Assembly: GCA_963709505.1 (NCBI GenBank)
Contig: CAVPXC010000009.1
Coordinates: 58,800 to 122,799, forward strand
Direction of reading: 5' to 3'
Origin: CAVPXC01 sp963709505
GTDB lineage: Bacteria > Chloroflexota > Anaerolineae > JAAEKA01
DNA: 64,000 bases
Below are positions 47,119 to 56,841 of this stretch, piece by piece. Below the pieces are notes generated by a model that was not told the DNA's origin, made no database searches, and saw only the letters and a program-made list of their open reading frames with translations. Numbering within the stretch: the first letter of the stretch is position 1; each line of letters begins with the position of its first letter. Position numbers and translations under genes: made by a program.

Positions 47119-47556
47119 GTGAAACGAGGCATTCTGGTTGTTGTTATGTGTTTGCTCATAGTAGCAGTTTCAGCCTGCACCACGCGCGAGCGGGCGCAGA
47201 TCAAGGGCGAGGATGCGTCGCCGGATGCGTTGCCTACGATTGTGGGCTCCTACTCGGTCAATGGGTTCGATCCGCTGGGCACCGAGTATGGCGGTAATCT
47301 AACCGTCGCGCCGGCCGAAGGCGCGCAGCAATACAAGTTGCAGTGGATCATCACCGGCAGCATTCAGGAGGGCGAAGGGAGAGTGCAGGGCAACAAGCTG
47401 ATGGTTCAGTGGCGCACCGTCCAGGGCATCGGACCAGGCGCCAGCGGCGTGACAACCTACACCATCACCACCGAGGGCGAGCTCTATGGACCGCGCCAGG
47501 TGCAGGGACAGCCCAAGCTTGGACGCGAGAACGCTTTTCCCAACGAGTTTGAATGA
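47119..47556 (+). CDS. Lipoprotein of unknown function
   Basis: A 145-residue lipoprotein. Start GTG 47119 with AGGAG eight bases upstream; lipobox IVAVSAC (Cys20). The mature part is a small beta-rich domain (TIVGSYSVNGFDPLGTEYGGN, YKLQWIITGSIQEGEGRVQG) resembling domains annotated as fibronectin-binding-like in other genomes. No neighbour indicates a role. Confidence 0.7.
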   Translation: MKRGILVVVMCLLIVAVSACTTRERAQIKGEDASPDALPTIVGSYSVNGFDPLGTEYGGNLTVAPAEGAQQYKLQWIITGSIQEGEGRVQGNKLMVQWRTVQGIGPGASGVTTYTITTEGELYGPRQVQGQPKLGRENAFPNEFE

Positions 47557-47563
47557 ATGAGGA

Positions 47564-47703
47564 CCGGACCTTTTTTCCGCAAAAGGTCCGGTCTGGTTTG
47601 TTGGTTACTACATATCGACCGGACCTTTTTTCCGCAAAAGGTCCGGTCTGCGTTATGTTGCTTACTTTACATCGACCGGACCTTTTTTCCGCAAAAGGTC
47701 CGG
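47564..47703. repeat. Three tandem identical palindromes
   Basis: CCGGACCTTTT-TTCCGC-AAAAGGTCCGG occurs at 47564-47591, 47619-47646 and 47676-47703, with periods of 55 and 57 bases. The perfect 11-bp stems have identical loops, and the spacers are similar. They lie between converging genes and may form a multiple terminator. Confidence 0.85.
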
Positions 47704-47719
47704 TCTGCGTTTTGTTGGT

Positions 47720-50655
47720 CTAAACTGGGCCGGGCTTGTTCCGCCGCCTGGCCTGAGCGTAATAGACCAACAAGCCAACCGCAATACCGATCAGCAGCCA
47801 CTCCTCCGGCTCCGGCACGGCGGTCACGGCCGGTGCGGCCACCGTCTCGCCAACGTCCTCATGTTCGCGCTGGAAACGATCGTCCTGGCTTTCCAGCTTG
47901 TCGAGCAGTCGCTGTTGCTGCTCATTGACTAGCACGATCATCGACGACAACGGCGTGACGATGCCGTAGTTGGAGGCCAGCGCATGCAGCCGATCCAGCA
48001 CGTCGAGCGCGGCGATCTGGCTGCGCTCGCGCCGCATTTCGGCCAGGATCAACCACCGCGCGGCAAAGGGCGCAAACGCCTCGGCGTCGCTGAGCGCACT
48101 TGGCTCCACCGAGCTCAAGGTGTCAGCCATCTCCGTGGGCAGGGTCAACCACTGGTAGCCATCGACCACATCGGCAGTGACTTCATCCACCTGACCGGTC
48201 AATCCAACCGCCAGCCGGGTCAATGCCTCGTCCATACTAGCCACGGCGCCGCCGCCACTGGCTTGAATCGCATCCAGGGTTGGGTCGTCGTAGCCAAGCG
48301 GGAAGCCGCCGAGGTGCACCATCCACACCGGCGCATCGGGCGCCGCCACGGCCACATCGCCTTCGCCTAACGCGTAGCCACTGCCGTCGGTCAACACCAG
48401 CACCGCATCGTAGGTTCGCTCGCCGCGCAGCTCAGCGAATTGCGCCAGCAGCTCGGCTGCGTTTTGCCCACCGAAGGTTAGGATCGAGCTGGCGTCGAAG
48501 TCTTCGAGCCGTGCCAACGAAGGCGCCTCCCCGCGGAAGGGCGACGCAGTCAGAAAAACATCGATCTGTGCCCCCGTGTTGGCCAAATCTCGCAGCCGTT
48601 CGAACGACGCCTCGACCGCATCCTGCTGATCGGCCATGCTGCGCGATCGGTCCAACACCACGGCCAGCCGAACGTTGCCGGCCAGGCCGGGTACCCCAGT
48701 CGTATCCACCGGTCTGGCAATGACCGTCTGGCCGCCGGGGAAGTCGACGCGGTGGGTAGATTGGTAGATTGGTAAATTGGTGGGGTCCACATTGGTGGGT
48801 AGCCAGAGGTCGTTGGCTTGGTCCGCCAAGTCCATGGGCTGACCGTTGATCTGACGCACGGTCCGGTCGTCCCAAAAGACGTTCAGCTTCTCGCTCATCT
48901 GCGGCAGCGGCCAGGTGGTACCGGCCACCAGCGTGCGGTAGGTTAGCCACATATGCAGCGGCCGCCCTTCTTCGATCTTGCCGCGGGCCGCGTTCGGTTC
49001 CCAGGTCATCGTCTGCGGTTCCACTGGAAAGATGCGCAGCCGGTACTGCCGCGGCCCGATCTGCTCCACCAGCGCAGGATCGATTTGGCGGCGCACTTCA
49101 TTGCGATAGGCCGCCTGAGCCGCACCGCGCGGGGAGACGCGATAGGCGGAGGCCGCTTCGCGATCGTCGCTGTTGCCCAGCCACAGTCCCGTGACCACCG
49201 CCAACTCCGGCAGGCTGAAGTAGTACACGACCTCCTGGCGTAAGCCGGTGACGTTTTGATATTCCTCGTGCAGCTCGACCTCGGCCCAGTCGCCGTGCTC
49301 GGCTACATTGACGTCTTGCTGTACCAGGCGCACCTCGCGGTCGTCGATGGCCTGCCAGGCCGTAGTGGCCTGCTCTACGTTCCAGGTGGAACGCACCGCA
49401 CGAACTACGGCGTCGTGCTCGCCGTCGACGATCGAACTCATCGAAGAAAACTCGTACAGCTCAGCCGCTTGGCGCGGCTCCCGTTGCAGCGCCTGGTTGT
49501 CCCAGTCGGCATTCGGCCAGCACCGGCTCGACCGGCTGGTACAGCAGCGGCCGCGCAAGCCCCTCATACAGGTTTTGGACGCGCACGGCCTGGTCGGCCG
49601 GCATGTTCAGGGCGTCCTTGTACATATCGCGGATATGCCGCACCTCACCGACCGAGCTGATATAGCGCTGCGGCGCCAGGTAGGCGTTGAGCAAACCCTT
49701 GCGGATCGTCTGCTGCTGATCCACCAGGGCCTCCGCCTCGACGGGCGAAGCGGGTGGCTGCGCCAGCAGATCGAACGCCTGCCGCTGCGGCTGGCGGTTG
49801 GTGATCAACACCAGGCTGACGCCCAGCACCAGGATCACAGCCGGCACGGCGACGGCCAGCGGCCGGCCGATTGTGCCGCGCGCCGTCGCACGCAGGGCGC
49901 GCAGCCAGGCCCGCGCGTAGATCACGGTCACTGCGATGGGTAAAGCCACCAGCAATGTAGCGGTATAGAGCCCCAGGATCGTGCCCAAGACGATCAGCGG
50001 TATCATCCGCCAGCCTTCCAGTAAGTTGCGCCACCACCCCGGACTGCTCAACGCGTCGAACAGATCGCGCAGGAGCCGGGGTAGATCGCCCACCATACGC
50101 ACAGGCGCCCTCCAACGTCAAGGCAGTGAGGGGAATGATGTAGAATGCCAGCCACAGGGCTGCATACACGCCCAAGGTCAGCATCAAGGTCAGGCCGGCC
50201 AGGCGCAGCGTCGCGGCCAGTGACCCGCGCTCGTCGATCTTGCGATCCAGCAGCTGCCAGAGCAGGGTCGCCATGCCCAGGCCGGCCAGCACAAGCATCA
50301 GTGTCACTGCGGTTGTGGCCTGGCGGACGACAAAGAAGCGGAGGGCCAGGATCAGCATCAGCGGACCTTCGACGCCATAGCCAAGCACCAGCAGCTTGCC
50401 CGGCTCACGGCGCAACATGGTCAACGCCAGCGCTACGGCCGCCAGTGGGATCAGCGTCAAGACCACCGCGTACAGCAGAAACTCCGGCGGAGATTGGGAG
50501 ACGCGGACGCTGTCGATCAGGCTCGGCAAGACCTGCGGAGCAAATCCTAGCGCCATGAAGGCCAAAAAGATCAGGTTCCACGACCAGAACAGGCCGTAGC
50601 CCCACACGCGCACATCAAACAGCTTGCGAAGTCGTGATGGTGATTGCGTAGTCAT
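47720..50655 (-). CDS. PEP-CTERM integral membrane protein with VIT and vWA domains, two frameshifts
   Basis: About 978 residues. The N-terminal third has about eight membrane helices (WGYGLFWSWNLIFLAFMALGF onward). The middle is a VIT domain (VRLVQQDVNVAEHGDWAEVELHEEYQN). A vWA domain follows with a MIDAS motif (VVLDRSRSMADQQD). The end is a PEP-CTERM sorting signal: VPEPEEWLLIGIAVGLLVYY then ARRRNK. This architecture matches the PEP-CTERM family integral membrane protein group that accompanies certain exosortases. Frames change near 50105 and near 49509; one base out at each point joins EGA to VRMVGDLPRLL and VLA to NADWDNQALQ. In-frame words ATTGGTAGATTGG (about 48755-48780) form another small repeat. 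Confidence 0.85.
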
Positions 50656-50663
50656 TGGTTAAC

Positions 50664-50722
50664 TCCTTTCCTCACTGTCCATTCCTCACTCTCCGTTCCT
50701 CATTCGTTGTTCCCCATTCGTT
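50664..50722. repeat. TTCCTCACT/CATTCGTTG word repeats
   Basis: Degenerate tandem words (CCTCACTGTCCATTCCTCAC, CATTCGTTGTTCCCCATTCG) fill the gap between the PEP-CTERM gene and the EpsI-like gene, covering the ends of the latter. Confidence 0.55.
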
Positions 50723-51374
50723 GTGATATCCCGGGCTCTGCCAAACTCAACGCTACGCTGCCGTGCAGTGCCGCGTAAAGTGACGCCACATCCTCGGAAT
50801 TCGGATCGACCACACCGTCAAAGAGGATCGACATTAGCACCCAGCGCTCGCGCTGCGGAGACAGGTCGGACCAGATGCGGGTGCCGTAGTCGTCGGTGGT
50901 GCGTTCGGCGGACTGGAACCAATAGCTGGCGTTCAACACACTGCCATCTTTTCCGTCGCCCAAAGACACAAAACGCAATGGAAACTCCGGATTGACAAGA
51001 TGCGTGCGTGAATCGTCCAAAGACAGGCCGTAGACCTCAAAACAGCGCTCCGGCCGGTGATGGGCGCGCCAGCTGCTGCTGGTGACCACGATCATCGACC
51101 CGCTCAGCCCGCGCCACTGGAACCGCCAGCGCTCGGCCGCTTCCGCGCCGTCGCTCATGAGCCAGTCGCGCTCTTGGGGTGTCAACGGCAGCGGCTGGGT
51201 CAACAACGCGGCGGGGAAGTGCCAGGCTGCCGGCGATGGGCTGGCAGCAGCAAGCGGCCGCGGCGTGTAGATTAGCGCCATCAGGCCGATGGTCGCAACG
51301 AGTGCTGGCGTCAACCAGCCAGTTCTTACCGTTTGCTGATGCTCATCGAGGTGGGCATCGAGCGCGGTTCGCAT
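50700..51374 (-). CDS. EpsI-like exosortase-associated protein
   Basis: A 224-residue protein with a single N-terminal membrane helix (TPALVATIGLMALIY) and an extracytoplasmic domain. The motif HHRPERCFEVYGL corresponds to the H-x-P-x-x-C-x-x-x-G pattern of EpsI-type proteins found next to exosortases. ATG 51374 overlaps the exosortase gene by 32 bases, so the pair is co-translated. The role is poorly known; EpsI is needed for exopolysaccharide production in some bacteria. Confidence 0.75.
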   Translation of the reverse strand: MRTALDAHLDEHQQTVRTGWLTPALVATIGLMALIYTPRPLAAASPSPAAWHFPAALLTQPLPLTPQERDWLMSDGAEAAERWRFQWRGLSGSMIVVTSSSWRAHHRPERCFEVYGLSLDDSRTHLVNPEFPLRFVSLGDGKDGSVLNASYWFQSAERTTDDYGTRIWSDLSPQRERWVLMSILFDGVVDPNSEDVASLYAALHGSVALSLAEPGISQRMGNNE

Positions 51375-52245
51375 CGCCGACCAGGTGGTTGAGCAGAAAG
51401 ACAACTGCGGCGCAGGCGGCGCCAAAGCCCAGCACGCCGAGCGGCACGTGCAGCATCTCGGCCGCCAGTTGTAAGCCGGCAACCTGCCCGACCGTCACCA
51501 GCACGGCCACGCGCGCCAGGTTGACGACAAACAGCAGCCCGGCGAAGATCGCCGCCACAAGCAGCCAGCGCGCGTTGATCGGCTTGCGCTGAATCCAGGT
51601 AGCCGCCAACACGAAGAGCATGCCCGTCCACAGGCTCTTGACGCCACTGCACGGAACGTCGACCTGGGAGATGCCGTTCTCAAAGACCAGGATCGTGTCG
51701 ATGCCGACCGAGTGCACGCCGGCCGCGGCCAGTCCGTCGCGCACGATGCCCGCCGTGGCGATGCGCATCGGATAGCCGACGAAAGTCTGCAGGTGGTCAC
51801 CAAAGGGCAGCACGCCGATCAGCAGAAGAGCCGCAGGCAGGCCGCTGCGCCAGCGTGCCGGCTGCATCCAAAGCCCAAACAGGCCGTAGGTCGCCAGGCC
51901 AAAGAGGGTCGCCGAGAGGCTGTTGACGTCGAGGAAGCGCTCGGCCGCCAGAAAACCGGCCGAGGCGCAGACGGCCAGCAGGAACGCCGGCAAGCGCAGT
52001 TGGGGCGCGGCGTCGAGCCGTGGACGCACCGCGCTGCCGCGCATCTGGAGCGCGATCAGCACGAGGATCCCAATCAACACCAGTTGGTTGGTGCGGAAAT
52101 CCTCGCGGGTGAAGACCGTGGCCAGGTAATCGAAAACCGGCCGGTACAGAACCAGCCAGACGCCAACCAAAGCAAGGTTGGCGCCTAACTGGAGCCAGTT
52201 CACCTGCCCGATGCGCCACCGTTCCATCATGGTCGTACGAATCAT
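51343..52245 (-). CDS. Exosortase, probably exosortase O type
   Basis: A 300-residue, eight-helix membrane transpeptidase that cleaves PEP-CTERM signals. The active-site residues are Cys199 in SQVDVPCSGVKSLWTG, Arg245 in VVNLARVAVLV and His266 in AEMLHVPLGVLGF. ATG 52245 (MIRTTMMERW) follows AAGG by eight bases; the reading frame upstream is repeat. Assignment to the O class rests on the partner PEP-CTERM integral membrane protein and is tentative. Substrates beyond that partner were not seen in the window. Confidence 0.85.
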   Translation of the reverse strand: MIRTTMMERWRIGQVNWLQLGANLALVGVWLVLYRPVFDYLATVFTREDFRTNQLVLIGILVLIALQMRGSAVRPRLDAAPQLRLPAFLLAVCASAGFLAAERFLDVNSLSATLFGLATYGLFGLWMQPARWRSGLPAALLLIGVLPFGDHLQTFVGYPMRIATAGIVRDGLAAAGVHSVGIDTILVFENGISQVDVPCSGVKSLWTGMLFVLAATWIQRKPINARWLLVAAIFAGLLFVVNLARVAVLVTVGQVAGLQLAAEMLHVPLGVLGFGAACAAVVFLLNHLVGDANRARCPPR

Positions 52246-52319
52246 GGAGAAACCTTCTGACCTCTGCTCCTCTGACCTCTGCGTGAGAAAGCTATCGGAG
52301 CGCCCAACGCGTGGGCGGG

Positions 52320-52664
52320 TTAGTCCGCAAACCAATACCCGAACGATCCCGGATCCAACCGCAACACCAGCCAAACCACTATGTACAACAATCCAAAAAC
52401 CAGGACCGGCAAAACGATCTTTTTTCGTCCAAAGCGTGGCTGCAGCGCTACCAGGAGCAGCACCGCCAGCGGACTGACCATCCACAGCGGCAATGTCAGT
52501 AGAACCGCCGCGTGATGAATGTCAAAGCCCAGCGCCTTTGGGTCGGGCTGGTAGGGCAGGGGCCAGGTTCCGAGAGCCAGCCGCGCCCGCAGCACGAAGG
52601 AATAGAACAGGGCCAGATAGCCGGCCGGCGCCAGACAGATCAGCAAAAGGAGTGGCGAGTTCAT
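52320..52664 (-). CDS. Small three-helix membrane protein
   Basis: A 114-residue protein with three predicted membrane helices (LLLLICLAPAGYLALFYSFVL, AAVLLTLPLWMVSPLAVLLL, IVLPVLVFGLLYIVVWLVL). Unrecognised. It lies directly upstream of the exosortase on the same strand, separated by a word repeat (CTGACCTCTGCTCCTCTGAC, about 52257-52285), so it may belong to the exosortase unit. Confidence 0.6.
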   Translation of the reverse strand: MNSPLLLLICLAPAGYLALFYSFVLRARLALGTWPLPYQPDPKALGFDIHHAAVLLTLPLWMVSPLAVLLLVALQPRFGRKKIVLPVLVFGLLYIVVWLVLRLDPGSFGYWFAD

Positions 52665-52840
52665 GATATCCCCAGTCTATCACAGTCATGCTCACCCCAC
52701 AACGGCCCAAACGACAGGTCAGGACCTGCCACATCTGACAGGTATCCCCGGCGCGGCTAGCGCCGCACGTAGATGGAGGAATCAGCCATCGTCCTCGTCC
52801 ACCGCAGCCGAGTCCTCTTCCTCCTGCGGGACTAGCAGGT

Positions 52841-53482
52841 TCAGTCGAGCTCTTGCCGCACGGCCCACACCGCTGCCTCAGCCCGCGTCTGCGCGCCGAT
52901 CTTGTCGTAGATATTGCGCAGGTGAAAGCGCACCGTGCGCTCGCTGATATGAAGCTCTTTACCGATCCGCTGATTGTCCCAGCCCTTGGCCAACAGATGC
53001 AAGACGTCGATCTCGCGCTCGGTCAGGTCTCTGCCTGGCTCGATCTGCGGCGGGCGGGCGGACCAGGCCGCAAGCTTCGACGCCACCGCTGCGCTCCAGC
53101 GCCCTTCACCCCTGGCGGCCGCGCGCACCGCGTCGACGATCGCTGCCGGCGCCTCCTCCTTGAGCAGATAACCGACCGCGCCGGCCTGGATCATACTCTG
53201 GATCACCTGGTCGTCGGTGTAGGCGCTCAGCGCCAGGACGCGCACCGGTAGGCCCAGCCGGCGGACCTCCGCAGCGACGTCCGTGCCGCTCACGCCGGGC
53301 AACTGGCAGTCCAGCACGGCCACGTCGGGCCGCAGGGCCCGGATCTGAGCCAGGGCTTCCTCGCCCGTCCCGGCCTCCGCGACCACCCTGATGTCCGGCG
53401 CTTGCTCCAGCATGATACGCAGGCCCATGCGCAGGGCAGGGTGATCGTCGACCAGGACTACCCTGATGGCGTCTGCTGTCAT
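52841..53482 (-). CDS. NarL/FixJ-type response regulator
   Basis: A 213-residue transcription factor. The receiver domain has RVVLVDDHPALRMGL, phospho-Asp in VAVLDCQLPGVSG, Ser/Thr site VLALSAYTDD and Lys in YLLKEEAPA. The LuxR-type helix-turn-helix reads DLTEREIDVLHLLAKGWDNQRIGKELHISERTVRFHLRNIY. ATG 53482 (MTADAIRVV). The other frame after RQELD remains open for about 19 codons (NLLVPQEEEDSAAVDEDDG, ending at 52782), so an indel may have shortened the end. Probable partner: the histidine kinase at 55716-56841. Confidence 0.9.
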   Translation of the reverse strand: MTADAIRVVLVDDHPALRMGLRIMLEQAPDIRVVAEAGTGEEALAQIRALRPDVAVLDCQLPGVSGTDVAAEVRRLGLPVRVLALSAYTDDQVIQSMIQAGAVGYLLKEEAPAAIVDAVRAAARGEGRWSAAVASKLAAWSARPPQIEPGRDLTEREIDVLHLLAKGWDNQRIGKELHISERTVRFHLRNIYDKIGAQTRAEAAVWAVRQELD

Positions 53483-53511
53483 GAGAGATGTGTCCACAAA
53501 AAGCCGATCGT

Positions 53512-54139
53512 TCAACTCCAAGCCAGGTGAGCGGCTTCCGGATTGTAAGCATCGGTCCGGTCGAACTCGAAGAACCAATGCCCGGTATCGGGGTAGACGA
53601 ATAGTTCCGCCGGGCGTCCCGCCCCTTCCAGGGTCATCTTCAGCTTTTTGAGCGACGCGCCGGACACCCATGGGTCGTCCTGGGCGAAGTGTCCCAAGAA
53701 AGCAGCCTGGCTGTCGGAAAAATCGCCTGCACGAGCGCCGTAAAAGGCTACCACTGCGCCGACCGGCAAGGCAGGTCGCTGCGCTGCCAGCCACAGCGCC
53801 CAGTGCGCACCCATCGAGAACCCCACTACGCCGATCGAGGAACCGCGCACGGCTGGATGGGCTCTGAGCTGTTCGATCGCGGCCAGCAGCGTCTTGTAGA
53901 CCGGCTCGCGCCAGCGGCTTGTCGCGCAGGCGCTGGGCCTCGTCGACGGAAACAGCCACCTCGCCGCTATATAGGTCGGGAGCAATCACGACCAGGCCCT
54001 CCTCGGCCAGGCGGTCACAGGTCTGCTTGAAGAAGCGGTTCAATCCCCACCAAGCGTGGATCAACAACACACCGGGGCCGCTTCCGCCGGGTGGAAGCGC
54101 GAGGTAGGGGGGCGTCAACGAATGAGGTTTTGGTGACAT
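53512..54139 (-). CDS. Dienelactone hydrolase-like protein, one frameshift
   Basis: Alpha/beta-hydrolase of the dienelactone hydrolase family, about 208 residues. N-terminus SGPGVLLIHAWWGLNRFFKQ and LVVIAPDLYSGEVA; nucleophile Ser in VVGFSMGAHWALWLA (Cys in classical enzymes); Asp in AQDDPWVS; His in YPDTGHWFFEFDR. The frame breaks near 53917, within CCGCTGGCGCGAGCC; the second frame resumes with WREPVYKTLLAAIEQL. ATG 54139 follows GAGGTGA. Substrate unknown. It sits between the response regulator and a glycosidase-like gene. Confidence 0.82.
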
Positions 54140-54171
54140 AGTTCACCTCGTCAGAATGATCTGCCCTGGAA

Positions 54172-54233
54172 ATGTAGCGCAAATTGCTAATTTCCGCGGG
54201 GCGGCATGCGCAAATTAGCAATTTGCGCTACAT
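54172..54233. repeat. Perfect 22-bp inverted repeat
   Basis: ATGTAGCGCAAATTGCTAAT.. (54172-54193) and its exact inverse (54212-54233) with an 18-base centre, between two minus-strand genes. A possible terminator or dispersed element; AT-rich compared with its surroundings. Confidence 0.75.
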
Positions 54234-54243
54234 CCCTCGTCCA

Positions 54244-55719
54244 CTAATCGGCTCCGTCCTGCAACAAGGCGTTGAACTCGTCAGCCGCATCGACCAGCCG
54301 GCCCGGCTTCTGAGTCAGGCTAAACAGGTCCCAGCGCTTGTCGCCGGAGCGGTCCTCGTCCAGGAACCAACACAGCGCTTGCACTTGCAACTCCTCGCCG
54401 ATCTCCTCCAGCGCGGCTGTTAGCCAGCCGGCTGGATAGTTCTGGGCGGGCGCCTGGCCATCGTCTGCCACAAACGTGTTGGTGGAGCTGATGACTACCG
54501 GCAGCCCACGCGTTGTCTCGTAGGCGTTGATAACGTCCAGCCAATCACGGTACACGCGAAAACCGGCCTGGGCGCCGTTCCACTCGGCGTGACGCTGGTC
54601 GGTCTGTGGCTCGGCCGCGCCCAACTCGCCGACACGACCCGGCGCGTGCAAAGCAAAGCCATCCGGCGCGGCCAAGGGATAGCCGGCGGCCAGCTTGGCT
54701 TGCGCACTTTCATCCAAAGCCGCGACGAGGGCGTTCATCGTGTTCAACCAGGGTGCATCGATGCGAGCGCGGCGGTCGCTGTCTTGATCGGTGCTCCAGG
54801 GGCGCACCGGTCCAACGAACACCCGCACACCCGGGTTCTCCGCACGCATGACCTGGACCGCGTTATCCGTGTGCGCCGGATCCTCGCCGTAACCGTTGAA
54901 GATACGGGCGTACCATTCAGGCGTCACGGGCCGCGCGTTGACCAGCGAGTTGCTGCTGAGCTCGTTGAAGCCGCTGCCCAGCACGTAGCCATAGACCCCA
55001 GCCAGCCGCTCGTCGTTTGCCAGGCGTTGCAGGTAGTCCAGATAACTGGCCAAGGCCACTTGATCGCCGGCCGGCGGCAGGCTCTGCCCTTGCTGATAGT
55101 CCACGCGCACCAGCACGCGCAGCCCGTTGGCCGTCGCCTGCTGCACCCGCCAGGCCAGATCGTCGATGCCCCAATGGCGTTCTTCGGCGCGGAGGGCATA
55201 GGTCAGCTCCACGTCCCAGCCGCTGCGGCCATGCCAGTCGCGCGTCGGGCTGGCGTCGACCGCGCACAGTTTGGTTGGCTGGCTTGGCGGCGGAGGCGTG
55301 GCCGCGTCTGAGCGATCACCGAGGCTGAGCCTGCTGCGTTCCTGGCAGCCGGTGTCGCAGTGGGTGTAGAAGATGATCTCGGCCGCCCGGCCCGCCGCTG
55401 GCGCGGGGAAGACGAAGGCCCAGGTGTACGGCCCCAAGCGTCCATCGCCCCATGGCTGTACCGGAACCGGGCGTCCGTCAACGGTCGCGAGCACGTTGGG
55501 CCAGGGCTCCGTATCTGTCACTTGAACGGTTAGGGCCTCGCCTGTCTCCGGCGCCGCCGGGCTTACGCGCCAGCGCGGCCAAGGTTCCTCCCAGGAACTG
55601 CCCCTCGACGAAACGGTGATTTGTCCGCGGATTGGCAGAAGCCAGTAGCCGGCCATCAAAGCCAGAACGCCAAGCGCCAGTCCCAGGCGCAAGAGCCGCT
55701 TGCGTCGCTGCTCGTTCAT
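54244..55719 (-). CDS. Membrane-anchored glycosidase-like protein
   Basis: A 491-residue protein with an N-terminal anchor (LGLALGVLALMAGYWLLPI), a short beta-domain (VQVTDTEPWPNVLATVDGRP), and a probable TIM barrel of glycoside-hydrolase type: WGIDDLAWRVQQATANGLRVLVRVD, GVYGYVLGSGFNELSS with a candidate acid Glu, and LCWFLDEDRSGD. The family could not be fixed. ATG 55719 overlaps the stop of the histidine kinase gene (ATGA), showing translational coupling. Confidence 0.6.
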   Translation of the reverse strand: MNEQRRKRLLRLGLALGVLALMAGYWLLPIRGQITVSSRGSSWEEPWPRWRVSPAAPETGEALTVQVTDTEPWPNVLATVDGRPVPVQPWGDGRLGPYTWAFVFPAPAAGRAAEIIFYTHCDTGCQERSRLSLGDRSDAATPPPPSQPTKLCAVDASPTRDWHGRSGWDVELTYALRAEERHWGIDDLAWRVQQATANGLRVLVRVDYQQGQSLPPAGDQVALASYLDYLQRLANDERLAGVYGYVLGSGFNELSSNSLVNARPVTPEWYARIFNGYGEDPAHTDNAVQVMRAENPGVRVFVGPVRPWSTDQDSDRRARIDAPWLNTMNALVAALDESAQAKLAAGYPLAAPDGFALHAPGRVGELGAAEPQTDQRHAEWNGAQAGFRVYRDWLDVINAYETTRGLPVVISSTNTFVADDGQAPAQNYPAGWLTAALEEIGEELQVQALCWFLDEDRSGDKRWDLFSLTQKPGRLVDAADEFNALLQDGAD

Positions 55720-56841
55720 CGTTGCCCGTCCTCAGCCGGTGTGGCAAGTAGCGCGAAACTCATGCACGTGCCGGTCGCCTGTCCCACCGCGCGGCTCTCG
55801 ATCTGCAACACGCTGCCGTGGCGGCGCAGGATCTCCTCGACCATCGCCAGTCCCAACCCGCTGCCCGCCTGTTCCGGCGGCGCAGGCGCGGTAGAAACGC
55901 CTGGTCACGTAAGGTAAGTGTTGGGCCGGTATCCCAGGGCCGGTGTCGCAAACCGAACTCCGCACACCCTGCGGATCGCGGCGCAGCGCAAGGATGACCC
56001 GGTCGCCGCTGCGGCTGAATTTCACAGCATTGTCTAGCAGGTTGAGAAAGACCCGCAGAAGTAAATCGGCCTCGCCCGCAACGGTCGGCAAGGGCGTGTC
56101 TGCCTCCATCGACAGGTGGATCACGCGGGCTTCGGCCTGGGGCATGATCTGCTGCACGGCGGCCTCGGCCACGGCCAACAGGTCGACCGGACGTTGCGCC
56201 AGCTCGCCGCTGGTCTCCAGCCGGCCCAACTCCAGCATGGCATTGACCAACCGCACGGCCCGCTGCGTCTCCTCTTTGAGCAGCCGCAACGATTCGGCAC
56301 GCGTGGCGTCGGGCAAATTCGGCAGGCTTTGCACTTCGGCGTGGGTGAGGATGGTGGCGAGCGGTGTGCGCAGCTCATGGGACAGGTCGTTTAGCAGCCG
56401 GCGCGCGGCCTGGTCGGCCCGCTGCTGCTCGGTGGCGTCGAACAGGAAAACCAGCTCGCCGCCGGCCATGGCCCACCAGCGCACAAAGCGATCCGGTGGC
56501 AACGGCGCGATGCGATAGCGGCCGGCTGCGGCGCCGTCGTGGCGGGCTGCGTCTGCGTCGGCCAGCACCCGGTCGGCCCATTCCGCCTCTGGCAATGCCC
56601 CTGTCGCAGCCTCCAGCCCAAGCAGACGCCGCGCGGCTGGGTTGGCGAAACGCAGCTTGTCCGTGTGGCTAAGCTGCAGCACGCCGAAGGGGGCATCGTT
56701 CAGGGCGGATATTGACAGGTCAGACCCTACTCGGACCTGTCCATGCCGCCGCCGCCGGTCAAGCCAAATCGCCCCGCCGGCGACAAGCGCCAGCAGGGCG
56801 ATCAAGGCAAAGAGAACCGGCTGTAGATCAAAGGTGACCAT
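55716..56841 (-). CDS. PAS-containing sensor histidine kinase, one frameshift
   Basis: About 375 residues: one N-terminal membrane helix (VLFALIALLALVAGGAIWL), a PAS-like domain, HisKA with the phospho-His in LLNDLSHELRTPLATILTHAE, and an HATPase domain with LRVFLNLLDNAVKFS (N box) and DTGPGIPAQHL (G1). The frame changes near 55890; the other frame supplies G2 (GSGLGLAMVEEILRRHG) and runs to a TGA at 55718-55716. It is the first gene of the minus-strand block that ends with the exosortase cluster. Confidence 0.88.

Noticed and set aside
47564..47703. Three regularly spaced repeats considered as a short CRISPR array
   Set aside because: The spacers are near-identical to each other and the repeats are full palindromes, so this is a tandem hairpin array.
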